Notes: a model not told the origin generated them from the sequence alone. 64,000 bases of DNA from Buttiauxella massiliensis (GCF_902500225.1 NZ_LR722648.1:1-64000), one strand, 5' to 3'; positions 20,938 to 32,354 are shown, numbered from the stretch's first letter. Numbers and translations: made by a program.

Positions 20938-21131
20938 TCTAAATAATTCGAGTTGCAGGAAGGCTGCAAGGGAGCAACAAATTTGTCTGGAACAAATTTG
21001 AACGCTGCTTGCAGCGTCCCCAAAGGGGTAAGGCCCATGGATGGGCCGCATAATCCCCAGGAGCTTACATAAAGTAAGTGACTGGGGTTTGTGAGTGCAG
21101 CTAACGCACTTGCGGCTCGAAGTATGATGAG
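20938..21131. repeat. ERIC element 1 (long form with internal insertion)
   Basis: The ends (AAATAATTCGAGTTGCAGG and GCTCGAAGTATGATGAG) and the core CCCCAGGAGCTTACAT...AAGTAAGTGACTGGGG match the enterobacterial repetitive intergenic consensus. About 75 extra bases sit between GGGAGC and AATCCCCAGG; they contain small palindromes (ACAAATTTGT, CCCCAAAGGGG, GGCCCATGGATGGGCC). The element ends three bases before the flgJ stop codon and starts about 10 bases upstream of the flgK -35 box. Confidence 0.9.
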
Positions 21132-21133
21132 CT

Positions 21134-22075
21134 TCAGAATAAATTGGATAAGTCATTGCTATACGCTTTTGCGACCTTTTCACCCATCGCCTTCATCTGT
21201 TGAATCATGCCCGTCAGCTTACGGGCATAGTTCGGATCGGTTGCGTAACCGGCATTTTGCAATGCCTGTGCACCCTGTTCTGCGGTATTGGCGTTAGTGA
21301 CTGCGGCGTATCGCGGGTTGCGCGTCAGCAAACCGACGTAATCAGAAAGTGCTTCGAGGTAAGAGCTATAGACACGGAATTTCGCTTTCACCTTTTTCGC
21401 TTCACCATTTTCATACTCGGTAGTGGTGATTTCCGTCGTCGGGCCTTTCCAACTTCCCGACGCCTTCACGCCAAACAAGTTAAAACTCGGCTCACCTTTC
21501 TCAGTAAGAATCTGCCGCTGGCCCCACCCTGACTCCAGGGCAGCCTGCGCCAGAATCAAGTGATGCGGAATACCGCTCTGTTCACTGGCAAGCCTTGCTG
21601 GTAACGAAAGCTGCGCCAGGAAGTCTTTGCTGTCACCCGTCAGCGGCTCTTCGTTAGAAGGCGCTTTCGGAATGGCCTGACGCACCATTTGCGTTAACGC
21701 CTGGTTCTGGAAACTGGTCGCAGTTTGCAGATCAAACTTCATCGGCACTTTGCCAGCATCTTCCGATGGGTCGGCATTGCCGCCCATTTGCTCCACCATC
21801 ATATCGGCCAGCCCAAGTCCTTTAGAACTGAGCTGCTGTGCGATTTGCTGGTCATAGATGCTGGTGTACATGCGCGTCTGCTCGCTGCTAAATAAGCCAT
21901 CTTTTGGCAGCGCCTCACGCATGCTTTTCAGCATCATCTGCACGAACATCCCCTCCACCTGGCGGGCAACCGATTTCATGTTGCCTTTTGGATCTTGCCC
22001 GGTTTTCGCTTTTAGCTCGTTAAGAGAGTTAGCATCCCATGCAGCATTCGCCAGTGACTGGGTATCGTTAAGCAT
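21134..22075 (-). CDS. flgJ: Flagellar rod assembly protein / peptidoglycan hydrolase FlgJ
   Basis: Caps rod assembly and opens the peptidoglycan layer for the growing rod. The ATG at 22075 gives 313 residues, the E. coli length. The N-terminal half is the rod-cap domain (MFVQMMLKSMREALP). The C-terminal half is a glucosaminidase domain with the catalytic Glu in LAQAALESGWGQR and NLFGVKASGSWKG. Its start overlaps the flgI stop (TGATG). Confidence 0.97.
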   Translation of the reverse strand: MLNDTQSLANAAWDANSLNELKAKTGQDPKGNMKSVARQVEGMFVQMMLKSMREALPKDGLFSSEQTRMYTSIYDQQIAQQLSSKGLGLADMMVEQMGGNADPSEDAGKVPMKFDLQTATSFQNQALTQMVRQAIPKAPSNEEPLTGDSKDFLAQLSLPARLASEQSGIPHHLILAQAALESGWGQRQILTEKGEPSFNLFGVKASGSWKGPTTEITTTEYENGEAKKVKAKFRVYSSYLEALSDYVGLLTRNPRYAAVTNANTAEQGAQALQNAGYATDPNYARKLTGMIQQMKAMGEKVAKAYSNDLSNLF

Positions 22076-23169
22076 CAGATGATTTCCACTTTGGCACGCA
22101 GACATCCGGCGGTTTGCATCGATTGCAGAATCGACATCAATTCCATTGGTGAAGCACCCAGCGTATTCAGTGCACGAACCACATTATTCAGATTGGCACT
22201 GGCGTTAACCCGTTGCAGCGCACCGCCGTTCTGACGCAGATCGATTTGGGTTTGCGGCGTCACCACTGTTTGGCCGCCACCAAATGGCGTATCCGGCTGG
22301 CTTACCTGTGCTGAACGGTTAACCGTTACAGACAAGTTACCCTGCGCCACAGCACAAGTGTCTAGTGTCACTTCCTGGTTCATCACCACCGAGCCGGTAC
22401 GTGAGTTGATAATCACTTTCGCGTCCTGCGCAGGCATGTTGACTTCAAGGTTCTGAATATCAGCCAACAAACGCACTTGCGAACTGTTACCGCTTGGTAC
22501 ACGAATCTGAATAGTGCGCGCATCTAAAGCTGAAGCACTGCCAAAACCACGTGAGCGGTTGATGGTGTCAGTTATCTGCTGCGCAAGAGTGAAATCATCG
22601 TTGTTAAGTTGCAGGCTAATCATATTCCCGGTGCCAAAAGTGCCCGGCAACTCACGTTCGATAACCGCACCGTTTGTGATACGACCGCCGTTAAGCTGGT
22701 TAACCTGAACGCTGCTGCCGCCCGCTGAAGCCCCGGCACCGCCCACCAGAATGTTACCCTGCGCGAGCGCATAAACCTGGTTATCAACACCTTTCATCGG
22801 CGTCATCAGCAAGGTGCCACCACGCAGGCTTTTGGCGTTACCCATGGATGAAACCACCACATCAATATTCTGCCCGGATCGTGCAAATGCGGGGTATTTT
22901 GCCGTCACCATTACCGCTGCGACGTTTTTAAGCTGCATGTTGGTGCCCGCCGGAACGGTGATCCCCAACTGCGAAAGCATGTTGTTAAGTGTCTGGGTAG
23001 TGAACGGTGTTTGTGTGGTTTGGTCGCCTGTGCCATCGAGCCCAACCACCAGACCGTAACCAATCAAGGAGTTTTCTCGCACGCCCTGAACCGTTGTCAG
23101 GTCGCGGATACGGTCGGCTTGCGCAAAGGTTGCCACCAGAATCAGCAATCCGAATAAATATTTGGTCAT
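22075..23169 (-). CDS. flgI: Flagellar P-ring protein FlgI
   Basis: Periplasmic ring protein around the rod in the peptidoglycan layer. A 364-residue precursor with a Sec signal peptide ([18 protein letters not shown], cleavage near residue 18) and the mature start [13 protein letters not shown]. Two cysteines, in LDTCAVAQG and QTAGCLRA, correspond to the disulfide needed for P-ring stability. It follows flgH by 12 bases. Confidence 0.97.
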   Translation of the reverse strand: MTKYLFGLLILVATFAQADRIRDLTTVQGVRENSLIGYGLVVGLDGTGDQTTQTPFTTQTLNNMLSQLGITVPAGTNMQLKNVAAVMVTAKYPAFARSGQNIDVVVSSMGNAKSLRGGTLLMTPMKGVDNQVYALAQGNILVGGAGASAGGSSVQVNQLNGGRITNGAVIERELPGTFGTGNMISLQLNNDDFTLAQQITDTINRSRGFGSASALDARTIQIRVPSGNSSQVRLLADIQNLEVNMPAQDAKVIINSRTGSVVMNQEVTLDTCAVAQGNLSVTVNRSAQVSQPDTPFGGGQTVVTPQTQIDLRQNGGALQRVNASANLNNVVRALNTLGASPMELMSILQSMQTAGCLRAKVEII

Positions 23170-23181
23170 GAGTTTCCTCGC

Positions 23182-23886
23182 TTACATCGGCGATAAATTA
23201 AGGAAGAAGCGTTGCAACCAACCCATATTCTGCGCTTCGTTGATATAGCCGTTACCGACATATTCGATGCGTGCATCCGCCACTTGCGTAGACGGCACGG
23301 TATTGGAGCCGCTAATAGTGCGAGGATTCACCACGCCGGAGAAACGAATAAATTCGGTGCCCTGGTTAATGGCTATCTGTTTTTCACCCACGACGTGCAG
23401 GTTGCCGTTTGCCAGTACCTGATCCACCGTCACGGTTAAGGTTCCACTAAAGGTATTACTGGCGTTTGCCCCACCTTTACCGTTGAAACTGTTGCCGCCA
23501 GAGGCATCCACTGACGCGCGATCGTTGCCGAATAGCCCCTCGAGATAACGAGGCGTTACGTCAAAGCCAAAGTTTGTTTTGCCATCACGGCTGGCATTAG
23601 CCGACGAGCTTTTGCTGGCACTGACATTTTCCTGGAGCTGAATAGTCAAGGTATCGCCGACATTCCTTGGACGGCGGTCTTCGAACAAAGGCTGATACCC
23701 ATAGTTCACCGGTTGCGCCGTCTGGAAAATTGAACCATTGACGATAGGCGCAGGGCCTGGCACTGGCTGGGCCGTTGTCGCCCCTTCCACCAGCGGTTTA
23801 GTTGGTATCAGCGCGCAGCCTGTTGAGGCGAGCACCAGACACATCACGATAGGACGGAGAACCATTGGGTTTTGCATTGCTTTCAT
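23182..23886 (-). CDS. flgH: Flagellar L-ring lipoprotein FlgH
   Basis: Outer-membrane ring lipoprotein. A signal peptide ends in a lipobox LASTGC, with lipidation expected at that Cys, followed by [21 protein letters not shown]. The start is taken as the ATG at 23886 ([12 protein letters not shown], 234 residues; E. coli 232); ATG at 23877 is the main alternative. The frame stays open to 23928, which would add non-signal residues. The C-terminal [14 protein letters not shown] is conserved. Confidence 0.96.
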   Translation of the reverse strand: MKAMQNPMVLRPIVMCLVLASTGCALIPTKPLVEGATTAQPVPGPAPIVNGSIFQTAQPVNYGYQPLFEDRRPRNVGDTLTIQLQENVSASKSSSANASRDGKTNFGFDVTPRYLEGLFGNDRASVDASGGNSFNGKGGANASNTFSGTLTVTVDQVLANGNLHVVGEKQIAINQGTEFIRFSGVVNPRTISGSNTVPSTQVADARIEYVGNGYINEAQNMGWLQRFFLNLSPM

Positions 23887-23941
23887 CTTCAGGTCATTCA
23901 GATAAAGACAGCCGGTGCAAAACTGCACACCGGCAAACGCC

Positions 23942-24736
<795 letters not shown>

Positions 24737-24755
24737 TTAGTTTCGCGGCTGATTA

Positions 24756-25511
24756 TCAAGTCATCGACAGCAGTTGGTTGGCCCGTTGCTCGTTTTCATC
24801 CACGCTCGAAATAATCTTCATCTGCATTTCAAAACGACGGGCGTTGGAAATCATGTCAGCCATGGCTTCAACAGGTTTAACGTTACTGCCTTCCAGTACG
24901 CCAGGCATCAAAGAGATGCTGGCATCGGCTTGTAAAGTCGCACCGCGTGTGGCTTGAGCTGCTGGGCTCAAACGGAAAAATCCATCATCACCACGTACAA
25001 CTTCTGTACCGGTAGCTTTCACCAGTTTCAGGCGGCCAATCGGTGCTACCGTATTAGGCTGGTCACCCGCGTTAAGTGCAGAAATGGTGCCATCAGCCGC
25101 GATAGTTAGCTGTGCGCCTTGAGGAACAGCAATCGGACCACCTTCCCCCATCACCGGTTGCCCGCCGATGGTCAGTTGCCCGGCAGGACTCACCTGCATA
25201 TTGCCGTTACGGGTATAAGCTTCTGTACCATCAGCACTTTGTACCGCCAGCCAGCCATCTTGTTGCAGGGCAACATCCAGCGGGCGTTGGGTGTAATCAA
25301 GCTGACCTTGGGACATATCAGCGCCAGGCGTTGACGCGGTCACCAGGGTACGCGTTGGCAAAGAAAGCCCTTCCACCGGAACTGCGCGCAAAGCCGTTAG
25401 CTGTGCACGAAAACCGGGAGTTGAAGCATTCGCCAGGTTGCTGGCCGTCACCGCTTGTTGATTCAGCGTCTGACTGGCCGCGCCCATGGCGGTATAAATT
25501 GCGTGATCCAT
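24756..25511 (-). CDS. flgF: Flagellar proximal rod protein FlgF
   Basis: Proximal rod component. 251 residues as in E. coli, with N-terminal TASNLANASTPGFRAQL, and C-terminal AMADMISNARRFEMQMKIIS that packs as a coiled coil in the rod. It starts 19 bases after the flgE stop and precedes flgG by 31 bases. Confidence 0.97.
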   Translation of the reverse strand: MDHAIYTAMGAASQTLNQQAVTASNLANASTPGFRAQLTALRAVPVEGLSLPTRTLVTASTPGADMSQGQLDYTQRPLDVALQQDGWLAVQSADGTEAYTRNGNMQVSPAGQLTIGGQPVMGEGGPIAVPQGAQLTIAADGTISALNAGDQPNTVAPIGRLKLVKATGTEVVRGDDGFFRLSPAAQATRGATLQADASISLMPGVLEGSNVKPVEAMADMISNARRFEMQMKIISSVDENEQRANQLLSMT

Positions 25512-25530
25512 TAAGCTTTCCCGTCAGTGC

Positions 25531-26739
25531 TTAGCGCAGGTTAACCAGGGTGTTAAGTATCTGGTCCTGGGTTTTGATGGTCTGCGCGTTAGACTGGTAG
25601 TTGCGCTGTGCGACAATCATATTGACCAGTTCTTTACTCAGATCGACGTTTGAGGCTTCCAGCGCACCGTTAGTCAGCGTACCGAAGTTACCTGAGCCTG
25701 CCGTACCCAACAGCGCAACACCTGAAGCATTGGTCGCCGCCCAGACGTTGTTACCCTCAGAGGACAAGCCTTCTGGGTTCGCAAAGTTGGACAACACAAT
25801 CTGCCCGAGCAATTGGTTTTGTTCGTTGGAGTAGTTACCGACTACGGTGCCATCTTCATTGATCTGATAACTCACCAAATCGCCTGGCTTGTAGCCATTC
25901 TGGTTCGCGGCAACGATGTTGTTGGATCCGGTGTTTTGCTGCATGGAGTTGAGGAAGCTGAGATTGAATGTCGCAGGCGTTGCACCATTAATAGCCTCAG
26001 TCTTAAAATCGCTAGCGGTACCTTTGGTTAAGACACCACTACTACTGAACTCCAGAGATGTCCCTTTTTGAATCGGGCTCCCCGCAACGCTGCTGTCCTG
26101 GGTATAAACATCCCAGGTATTTGCCGTAGAAGACTTCACAAAGAAGACGTTCATATCATGGGAGTTACCCTGGCTGTCATAGACAGTGATTGAGCCTTTT
26201 TTGTTGTAACTCTCTGAATCTGCTGGATCAAATTTCGTTTTGGCGGGCACCTTATCGGTAGAGTTCAGGTTAATCTGCATCGAGGCCGTGGTAGTGATTT
26301 TTGCCGCCATCAAAGTATTAGGAATTGAAAGCCCTACCGGGTTTGCCCCTTCCTGAATCGTTGGCGGTGTGCCGGTTGCCGGATAACCCGTCAGTTGCAT
26401 ACCCTGCATGTTCACCAGGTTGCGGTTTTGATCCAGTTTGAACTGACCGTTGCGGCTGTAATAGACCGAACCGTTAGTGTCCACCATACGGAAGAAACCA
26501 TTCTGGCTAATCGCCACATCCAGGCCACGCCCGGTGTTGGTCGTAGTTCCGTCGCCAAAGTCCTGCGTGATGCCTGCGACTTTAACGCCCAGACCCACTT
26601 TAGAACCTGCAAACATGTCAGCGAAAGATACGCTGCCGGACTTAAAGCCATAGGTGGCGGAGTTGGCAATGTTGTTACCAATTACGTCCAGGTTGGTGGC
26701 GGCGGCATTCAGGCCGCTGACCGCTTGAGAAAAGGCCAT
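25531..26739 (-). CDS. flgE: Flagellar hook protein FlgE
   Basis: Main subunit of the flexible hook. 402 residues, matching E. coli. The N-terminal axial motif IGNNIANSATYGFKSG and C-terminal VDLSKELVNMIVAQRNYQSN form the inner core; the middle is the surface-exposed variable region. The start follows an AGGAGT site, 27 bases after flgD. Confidence 0.98.
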   Translation of the reverse strand: MAFSQAVSGLNAAATNLDVIGNNIANSATYGFKSGSVSFADMFAGSKVGLGVKVAGITQDFGDGTTTNTGRGLDVAISQNGFFRMVDTNGSVYYSRNGQFKLDQNRNLVNMQGMQLTGYPATGTPPTIQEGANPVGLSIPNTLMAAKITTTASMQINLNSTDKVPAKTKFDPADSESYNKKGSITVYDSQGNSHDMNVFFVKSSTANTWDVYTQDSSVAGSPIQKGTSLEFSSSGVLTKGTASDFKTEAINGATPATFNLSFLNSMQQNTGSNNIVAANQNGYKPGDLVSYQINEDGTVVGNYSNEQNQLLGQIVLSNFANPEGLSSEGNNVWAATNASGVALLGTAGSGNFGTLTNGALEASNVDLSKELVNMIVAQRNYQSNAQTIKTQDQILNTLVNLR

Positions 26740-26766
26740 GTCTTACTCCTGCAAAGGGTTATAGGC

Positions 26767-27444
26767 TTAAATAATCTGCCTGATGTCGTCGAGAGTGGAG
26801 GTGCCGTAAGTACCGAGGTCGAGCAAGGTCTTGCCATTACTGAGTGTCACACCGTTGACCATCGCAAAATTGAGCGGCTGAGCAACCAGCTGTGTCCCAC
26901 CATTGGTGGCATTGATAGCGACGTTATAAGCACCGTCTGGCGCCGTCGAACCGTCCGTCATCGTCCCATCCCAGGTAAAGGTATGAACGCCTGCGCTTAG
27001 GCCACCAATATCGAGCGTGCGTACCACTTTGCCGGTGTTATCGGTGATCGTTGCGGTAACTTTATCGGCGGCTTGTTGCAGCTCCACACCAAACGGCGTG
27101 GTCGCCTCTTTGCCTGCCAGAATTTTAGAACCAGGGATCATCACGCCATGACCAATCAGGGCGCTTGCCTGAACTGACTGGTTATTGTTTAACTGGCCTG
27201 ACACTGAACCGAGCGTGGTGTTGAGTTTTTCAATACCGCTCACGGTACTGATTTGCGCAAGCTGCGTAGTCAGTTCGTTATTTTGCAGAGGGTTGGTCGG
27301 GTCCTGGTTTTTGAGCTGCGCAACCAGCAGGGTCAGGAAACTACTTTGAAGATCGGCAGCATTGTTCCCGGTAATGCTGCTATTACCCGATAAAGTATTA
27401 ACACCACTGGTCGTGGTGTCGTTCATATTAACGGCTATGCCCAT
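26767..27444 (-). CDS. flgD: Flagellar hook cap protein FlgD
   Basis: Scaffolding cap that directs FlgE assembly and is then shed. 225 residues; the FlgD signature SSFLTLLVAQLKNQDPTNP lies near residue 35, and a Tudor/Fn3-like part follows with ITDNTGKVVRTLDIG and FTWDGTMTDGSTAPDG. It starts 11 bases after the flgC stop. Confidence 0.97.
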   Translation of the reverse strand: MGIAVNMNDTTTSGVNTLSGNSSITGNNAADLQSSFLTLLVAQLKNQDPTNPLQNNELTTQLAQISTVSGIEKLNTTLGSVSGQLNNNQSVQASALIGHGVMIPGSKILAGKEATTPFGVELQQAADKVTATITDNTGKVVRTLDIGGLSAGVHTFTWDGTMTDGSTAPDGAYNVAINATNGGTQLVAQPLNFAMVNGVTLSNGKTLLDLGTYGTSTLDDIRQII

Positions 27445-27455
27445 CAGTCACTCCT

Positions 27456-27860
27456 TTACTGACCAAGAGTCAGGGTTTTCAACATCATGCTTTTCACCGT
27501 GTTGAGTACTTCCACATTTGCCTGGTAGCTACGGGAGGCAGACATGCTGTTGACCATCTCACCTACCACATCAACGTTTGGCATCCGCACGTAACCTTTA
27601 GCGTCAGCGAGCGGATTACCTGGCTGAAATACCAGCTTGTCTGGTGCCTGGCTCTCTTCAACGCCAGTCACTTTCACACCACCGGTTTCAGCACCCGGAG
27701 CTGCATCCACCTGGAAAATAACTTGCCTGGCACGGTACGGTTGACCATCCGGGCCAGTGACGCTGTCGGCGTTAGCCAGGTTACTCGCCGCCACGTTCAT
27801 ACGCTTGGACTGCGCGGCCATCGCTGAACCGGCAATATCAAAAATATTCAGTAAAGCCAT
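27456..27860 (-). CDS. flgC: Flagellar proximal rod protein FlgC
   Basis: Proximal rod component, 134 residues as in E. coli. The motif [17 protein letters not shown] is near the N-terminus, and [23 protein letters not shown] closes the protein. Separated from flgB by 3 bases, so the two are translated together. Confidence 0.98.
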   Translation of the reverse strand: MALLNIFDIAGSAMAAQSKRMNVAASNLANADSVTGPDGQPYRARQVIFQVDAAPGAETGGVKVTGVEESQAPDKLVFQPGNPLADAKGYVRMPNVDVVGEMVNSMSASRSYQANVEVLNTVKSMMLKTLTLGQ

Positions 27861-27863
27861 CTA

Positions 27864-28280
27864 TTAGCCACCCTGTTGCAGCACAGACATCATGCCCTTG
27901 ATTTGGCCGCCGAGAACCGTCAGGTCTGACTGGTATTTCAGGCTGTTATCGGCAAATTGTGTACGTTCGCGGTCCATGTCGACGGTGTTGCCATCCATGG
28001 ATGGCTGGTCAGGAATGCGGTAGAGGAGATCAAGCTGTGGGACAGTTTGAGTTTGTGCCGGAATATGGCGCGAAGAGGTAAGAGCAAGCGAGACACCGCT
28101 GCCTTCAACACGTCCTCGGTCCATCACTTTTTTCATTTCACTGGCAAAATCTATATCGCGAGCCTGATAACCTGGGGTATCGGCATTAGCGATATTCCCT
28201 GCCAGAATTTCCTGACGCTGGGCGCGCAAATTTATCGCTTCTTGCTGAAATCGCAGCGCGGCATCCAGTTTGTCTAGCAT
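27864..28280 (-). CDS. flgB: Flagellar proximal rod protein FlgB
   Basis: Most proximal rod protein and first gene of the class-2 flgBCDEFGHIJ operon. 138 residues, with [21 protein letters not shown] near residue 28. The ATG at 28280 has a GGAGGG ribosome site. Divergent from flgA; the 152-base gap between them holds the FlhDC-controlled divergent promoters in relatives. Confidence 0.97.
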   Translation of the reverse strand: MLDKLDAALRFQQEAINLRAQRQEILAGNIANADTPGYQARDIDFASEMKKVMDRGRVEGSGVSLALTSSRHIPAQTQTVPQLDLLYRIPDQPSMDGNTVDMDRERTQFADNSLKYQSDLTVLGGQIKGMMSVLQQGG

Positions 28281-28432
28281 GTTCCCTCCGCATAATTAGG
28301 ATTTGTCCGACAGCTTAAAGCCCCTTACGCGTGCGTTATCGTTGGAATAGACACAAAATGCGTCGCTATTTGTCGCCTTGATCAATTCCGTGTGCGGTTA
28401 AAATCACTGCAACCTGAACAAGGAGAGACGTT
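28281..28432. promoter_or_regulatory. flgA/flgB divergent regulatory region
   Basis: Gap between the divergent flgB and flgA starts. Ribosome sites are clear on both sides (GGAGGGAAC before flgB, AAGGAGAGACGTT before flgA). FlhDC boxes are expected from the E. coli and Salmonella arrangement, but they are too degenerate to place by eye. Confidence 0.55.
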
Positions 28433-29092
28433 ATGAACGGTCTGAAAACCTGGAGCACGATTGCGCTTTTACTGGCATGCCAACCGGCATTTGCCAGTGT
28501 TCTGGATGCACCTTTGAACCAGTTTTTTCAGCAACGTCTGGCGGGCATAAGCGATGAAGTATCGGTAAAAGTCAAAACACCCGATGCCCAATTACCCTCC
28601 TGCCCGCTTCCCGATTTTTCAATGCCGGGTAATGGTCGCCTATGGGGAACCGTGAGCGTGTTAGCTCGATGTGGTGATACCAAACGCTTTATTCAGGCAG
28701 AAGTGCAGGCTATTGGAAATTACGTCGTTGCAGCCCAGGCGCTACCACGTGGCAGTGTCATTAATGAAAGTCAGGTACAACTTAAACGCGGGAGATTGGA
28801 TCAACTCCCTCCGCGTGCCATGTTGGATATCCGCCAGGCAAACGATGCTGTAACACTGCGCGACATCGCACCCAATCAGCCAATTATGCTGTCGATGGTG
28901 CGCCAGTCATGGCGAGTGAAAGCCGGGCAACGAGTCCAGGTTGTGGCTGCAGGTGAAGGTTTTAGTGTGAATAGCGAAGGCAAAGCACTCAACAATGCGG
29001 CTGTCGCGCAGAATGCGCGTGTACGAATGGATTCTGGTCAGATTGTAAGCGGGACAGTCGACGTTGATGGGAATATTCTGATTAATTTGTAA
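28433..29092 (+). CDS. flgA: Flagellar P-ring assembly chaperone FlgA
   Basis: Periplasmic chaperone for FlgI polymerisation. 219 residues, with signal peptide MNGLKTWSTIALLLACQPAFA and the SAF domain in the C-terminal half (VVAAQALPRGSVINESQVQL, DIAPNQPIMLSMVRQSWRVKAG). Standard AAGGAG ribosome site. First gene of flgA-flgM-flgN. Confidence 0.96.
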   Translation: MNGLKTWSTIALLLACQPAFASVLDAPLNQFFQQRLAGISDEVSVKVKTPDAQLPSCPLPDFSMPGNGRLWGTVSVLARCGDTKRFIQAEVQAIGNYVVAAQALPRGSVINESQVQLKRGRLDQLPPRAMLDIRQANDAVTLRDIAPNQPIMLSMVRQSWRVKAGQRVQVVAAGEGFSVNSEGKALNNAAVAQNARVRMDSGQIVSGTVDVDGNILINL

Positions 29093-29118
29093 TATTCAAC
29101 GGGTGATTAAGAAGGGTA

Positions 29119-29145
29119 TAAAGGTTCTGCGGCGACTGCCGATAG
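29119..29145 (+). promoter_or_regulatory. Sigma-28 (FliA) promoter of flgMN
   Basis: TAAAGGTT, 11 bases, GCCGATAG: a near-consensus FliA promoter 67 bases before the flgM ATG, matching the known class-3 flgMN promoter. Confidence 0.9.
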
Positions 29146-29211
29146 TGTGTTAACAGATGATAGATATTGGCAGGCTCAAATGCTGCGAGCCACCTCGATG
29201 AGGATAGAATA

Positions 29212-29532
29212 ATGAGCATTGATCGCACGTCTCCTTTGAAACCGGTAAGTACCGTACAACCACGTGAAACATCAGAAGCTCCGATTCAAAAGAGCCGTCT
29301 GGAAAAAAGTACCACGCCAAACAGCACCAACGTGACACTCAGTGACGCGCAGGCTAAGTTAATTCAGCCAGGCAGCGGTGATATTAATATGGAACGCGTT
29401 GAAGCACTCAAAACTGCGATCCGTAACGGTGAGCTTAAAATGGATACCGGCAAAATCGCCGATGCATTAATCCAGGAAGCTCTCAGCGATACCCAAAATA
29501 ATTTAAGTGGCGGGAAGGCGACCAGGCCGTAA
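29212..29532 (+). CDS. flgM: Anti-sigma-28 factor FlgM with ERIC-encoded tail
   Basis: Binds FliA (sigma-28) until the hook is complete, then is exported. The start at 29212 ([19 protein letters not shown]) follows AGGATAGA; the open frame extends upstream to 29167 without homology. The FliA-binding region [24 protein letters not shown] and [20 protein letters not shown] is intact. The protein is 106 residues against 97 in E. coli. The last 11 residues ([11 protein letters not shown]) are read from the left end of an ERIC element that also supplies the stop codon. Confidence 0.95.
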   Translation: MSIDRTSPLKPVSTVQPRETSEAPIQKSRLEKSTTPNSTNVTLSDAQAKLIQPGSGDINMERVEALKTAIRNGELKMDTGKIADALIQEALSDTQNNLSGGKATRP

Positions 29533-29610
29533 GTCCCCAGGAGCATAGATAACTATGTGACTGGGGCGCACGGGTGCAGTCAACGCACCAGCAGCTTGAA
29601 GTATGACGGG
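29496..29610. repeat. ERIC element 2 (overlaps the flgM 3' end)
   Basis: Left arm AAATAATTTAAGTGGCGGGAAGGCG, core GTCCCCAGGAGCATAGATAACTATGTGACTGGGG and right arm CAGCTTGAAGTATGACGGGTAT match ERIC in order. The core is a perfect-looking hairpin. The left 37 bases are inside flgM, and the right arm has an ATG (29603) in frame with flgN. Confidence 0.88.
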
Positions 29611-29632
29611 TATATATCGAGTAAATAATTGC

Positions 29633-30055
29633 ATGAATCGTCTGTTAGAAGTGATGGATCAAATGACTGTGGTGCTCAACTCTCTGAAAGAGGTGATGGA
29701 CGCCGAGCAGCAACAACTATCCGCAGGCCATGTGAATGGCAGTGCGTTGCAGCGCATTACCGAAGATAAAAGCTCGCTACTTGCGACGTTAGATTATCTC
29801 GAACAGCTTCGCCGTGACGCACAGAAAGCCGAAAATACCAGCAGCACGGATATTACCCAGCGTTGGCAGACGATTACGCAGAAAACGCAGCACTTACGTG
29901 ATATCAACCAGCATAACGGTTGGCTTTTAGAGGATCAGTTAGCGCGTAATGAACAAGCGCTGGCGGTACTCAAACCGCATCAGGAACCTAATCTTTATGG
30001 GGCTGATGGGCAGGCGACCACGGTCAGTCGTGGTGGGAAGAAAATAACGATTTAG
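29633..30055 (+). CDS. flgN: Flagellar export chaperone FlgN
   Basis: Cytosolic chaperone for the junction proteins FlgK and FlgL. The ATG at 29633 gives 140 residues (MNRLLEVMDQMTVVL; E. coli 138). The all-helical body contains SLLATLDYLEQLRRDA and ends LKPHQEPNLYGADG...GGKKITI. An in-frame ATG at 29603 inside the ERIC arm would add ten residues with no counterpart; neither start has a strong Shine-Dalgarno, so coupling to flgM across the ERIC is uncertain. Confidence 0.93.
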   Translation: MNRLLEVMDQMTVVLNSLKEVMDAEQQQLSAGHVNGSALQRITEDKSSLLATLDYLEQLRRDAQKAENTSSTDITQRWQTITQKTQHLRDINQHNGWLLEDQLARNEQALAVLKPHQEPNLYGADGQATTVSRGGKKITI

Positions 30056-30070
30056 TGCCAGAAAGAATAA

Positions 30071-30092
30071 GGGCGGTTTCAAAGCACCGCCC
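30071..30092. terminator. Convergent hairpin after flgN
   Basis: 7-bp stem GGGCGGT / ACCGCCC with an 8-base loop between the stops of flgN (+) and the cold-shock-domain gene (-). No T-run, so a weak terminator at most. Confidence 0.45.
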
Positions 30093-30102
30093 AAGTAACG
30101 CG

Positions 30103-30582
30103 TTAAAGACCCTTCAGAATCTTCATTGTCGCTTCTACATCAATTTCATCTTCCGAAAAGATTAACGTTGTGCCCTGGAAAGTGGTCACTGCCAGCTTTT
30201 TCAAGGTACGCATCTGACCCTGTTTCGGGTCAACCTTCGGACGAATGCTATTCATCAATGCGCCCACAGACAGCACCGCATTCTCTTTATCAATCTTGGT
30301 TTCGGCAGGCACTTCTTCGCTGTAAACCAGGAAGGATTTAATCGAGGTGATTTTCATGCGCTCGCCTGCGATATAAATGTACTTGCTGTCTGGTTCAACC
30401 TTCACAGAAAATGCCGACAGGCCTTTGTTGTTCGTCGTTGGCTCGAAAGTGACTGAAGCATCTTTCTTAATCAGTTCAGGGTTGGCGACCTTAATCACAT
30501 GAAAATAACGATTGTCACCGTTTTCATCTTTGATAAAACCGAAACCTTTATCTTCAAACCAGGTTGTGATTGTCCCGTGCAT
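30103..30582 (-). CDS. Cold-shock-domain protein with long C-terminal extension
   Basis: 159 residues. The first 65 resemble a cold-shock (S1-like OB) domain: GTITTWFEDKGFGFI carries the RNP1 motif KGFGFI, but the RNP2 position reads NRYFHVIKV in place of VFVHFSAI, so one nucleic-acid face is altered. The remaining 90 residues (IYIAGERMKITSIKSFLVYSEE and LKKLAVTTFQGTTLIFSEDEIDVEATMKIL) have no motif I recognise and may form a small alpha/beta domain. RNA or ssDNA binding is inferred only. It lies between flgN and murJ, where E. coli K-12 has no gene. Start ATG 30582. Confidence 0.8.
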   Translation of the reverse strand: MHGTITTWFEDKGFGFIKDENGDNRYFHVIKVANPELIKKDASVTFEPTTNNKGLSAFSVKVEPDSKYIYIAGERMKITSIKSFLVYSEEVPAETKIDKENAVLSVGALMNSIRPKVDPKQGQMRTLKKLAVTTFQGTTLIFSEDEIDVEATMKILKGL

Positions 30583-30700
30583 CGCTATTACCGCCTAATT
30601 AATCGTTCAATAAGTCAAATTTTGCAGCGCGCAGTTTAATGCAGAATGCGCGTGCCGACTATGTCTTTGGCACGTGTCGGCACGATAAATTGCCATCACG

Positions 30701-32236
<1,536 letters not shown>

Positions 32237-32260
32237 TTATTATATGGTTCCACAAACATC

Positions 32261-32281
32261 AACGCCTGCAAGGCAGGCGTT
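32261..32281 (-). terminator. Hairpin between mviM and murJ
   Basis: 9-bp perfect stem AACGCCTGC / GCAGGCGTT, 3-base loop, in the 118-base gap upstream of murJ. On the minus strand it is followed by GATGTTTGTGG, so it could stop or stabilise the rimJ-yceH-mviM transcript. Confidence 0.45.
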
Positions 32282-32354
32282 GTTAAGGGGCATTTCGATC
32301 AGGCGCTTAGTCTACCGATACCCAGCCGAAATACTACTATCAGATGTTACCGCA

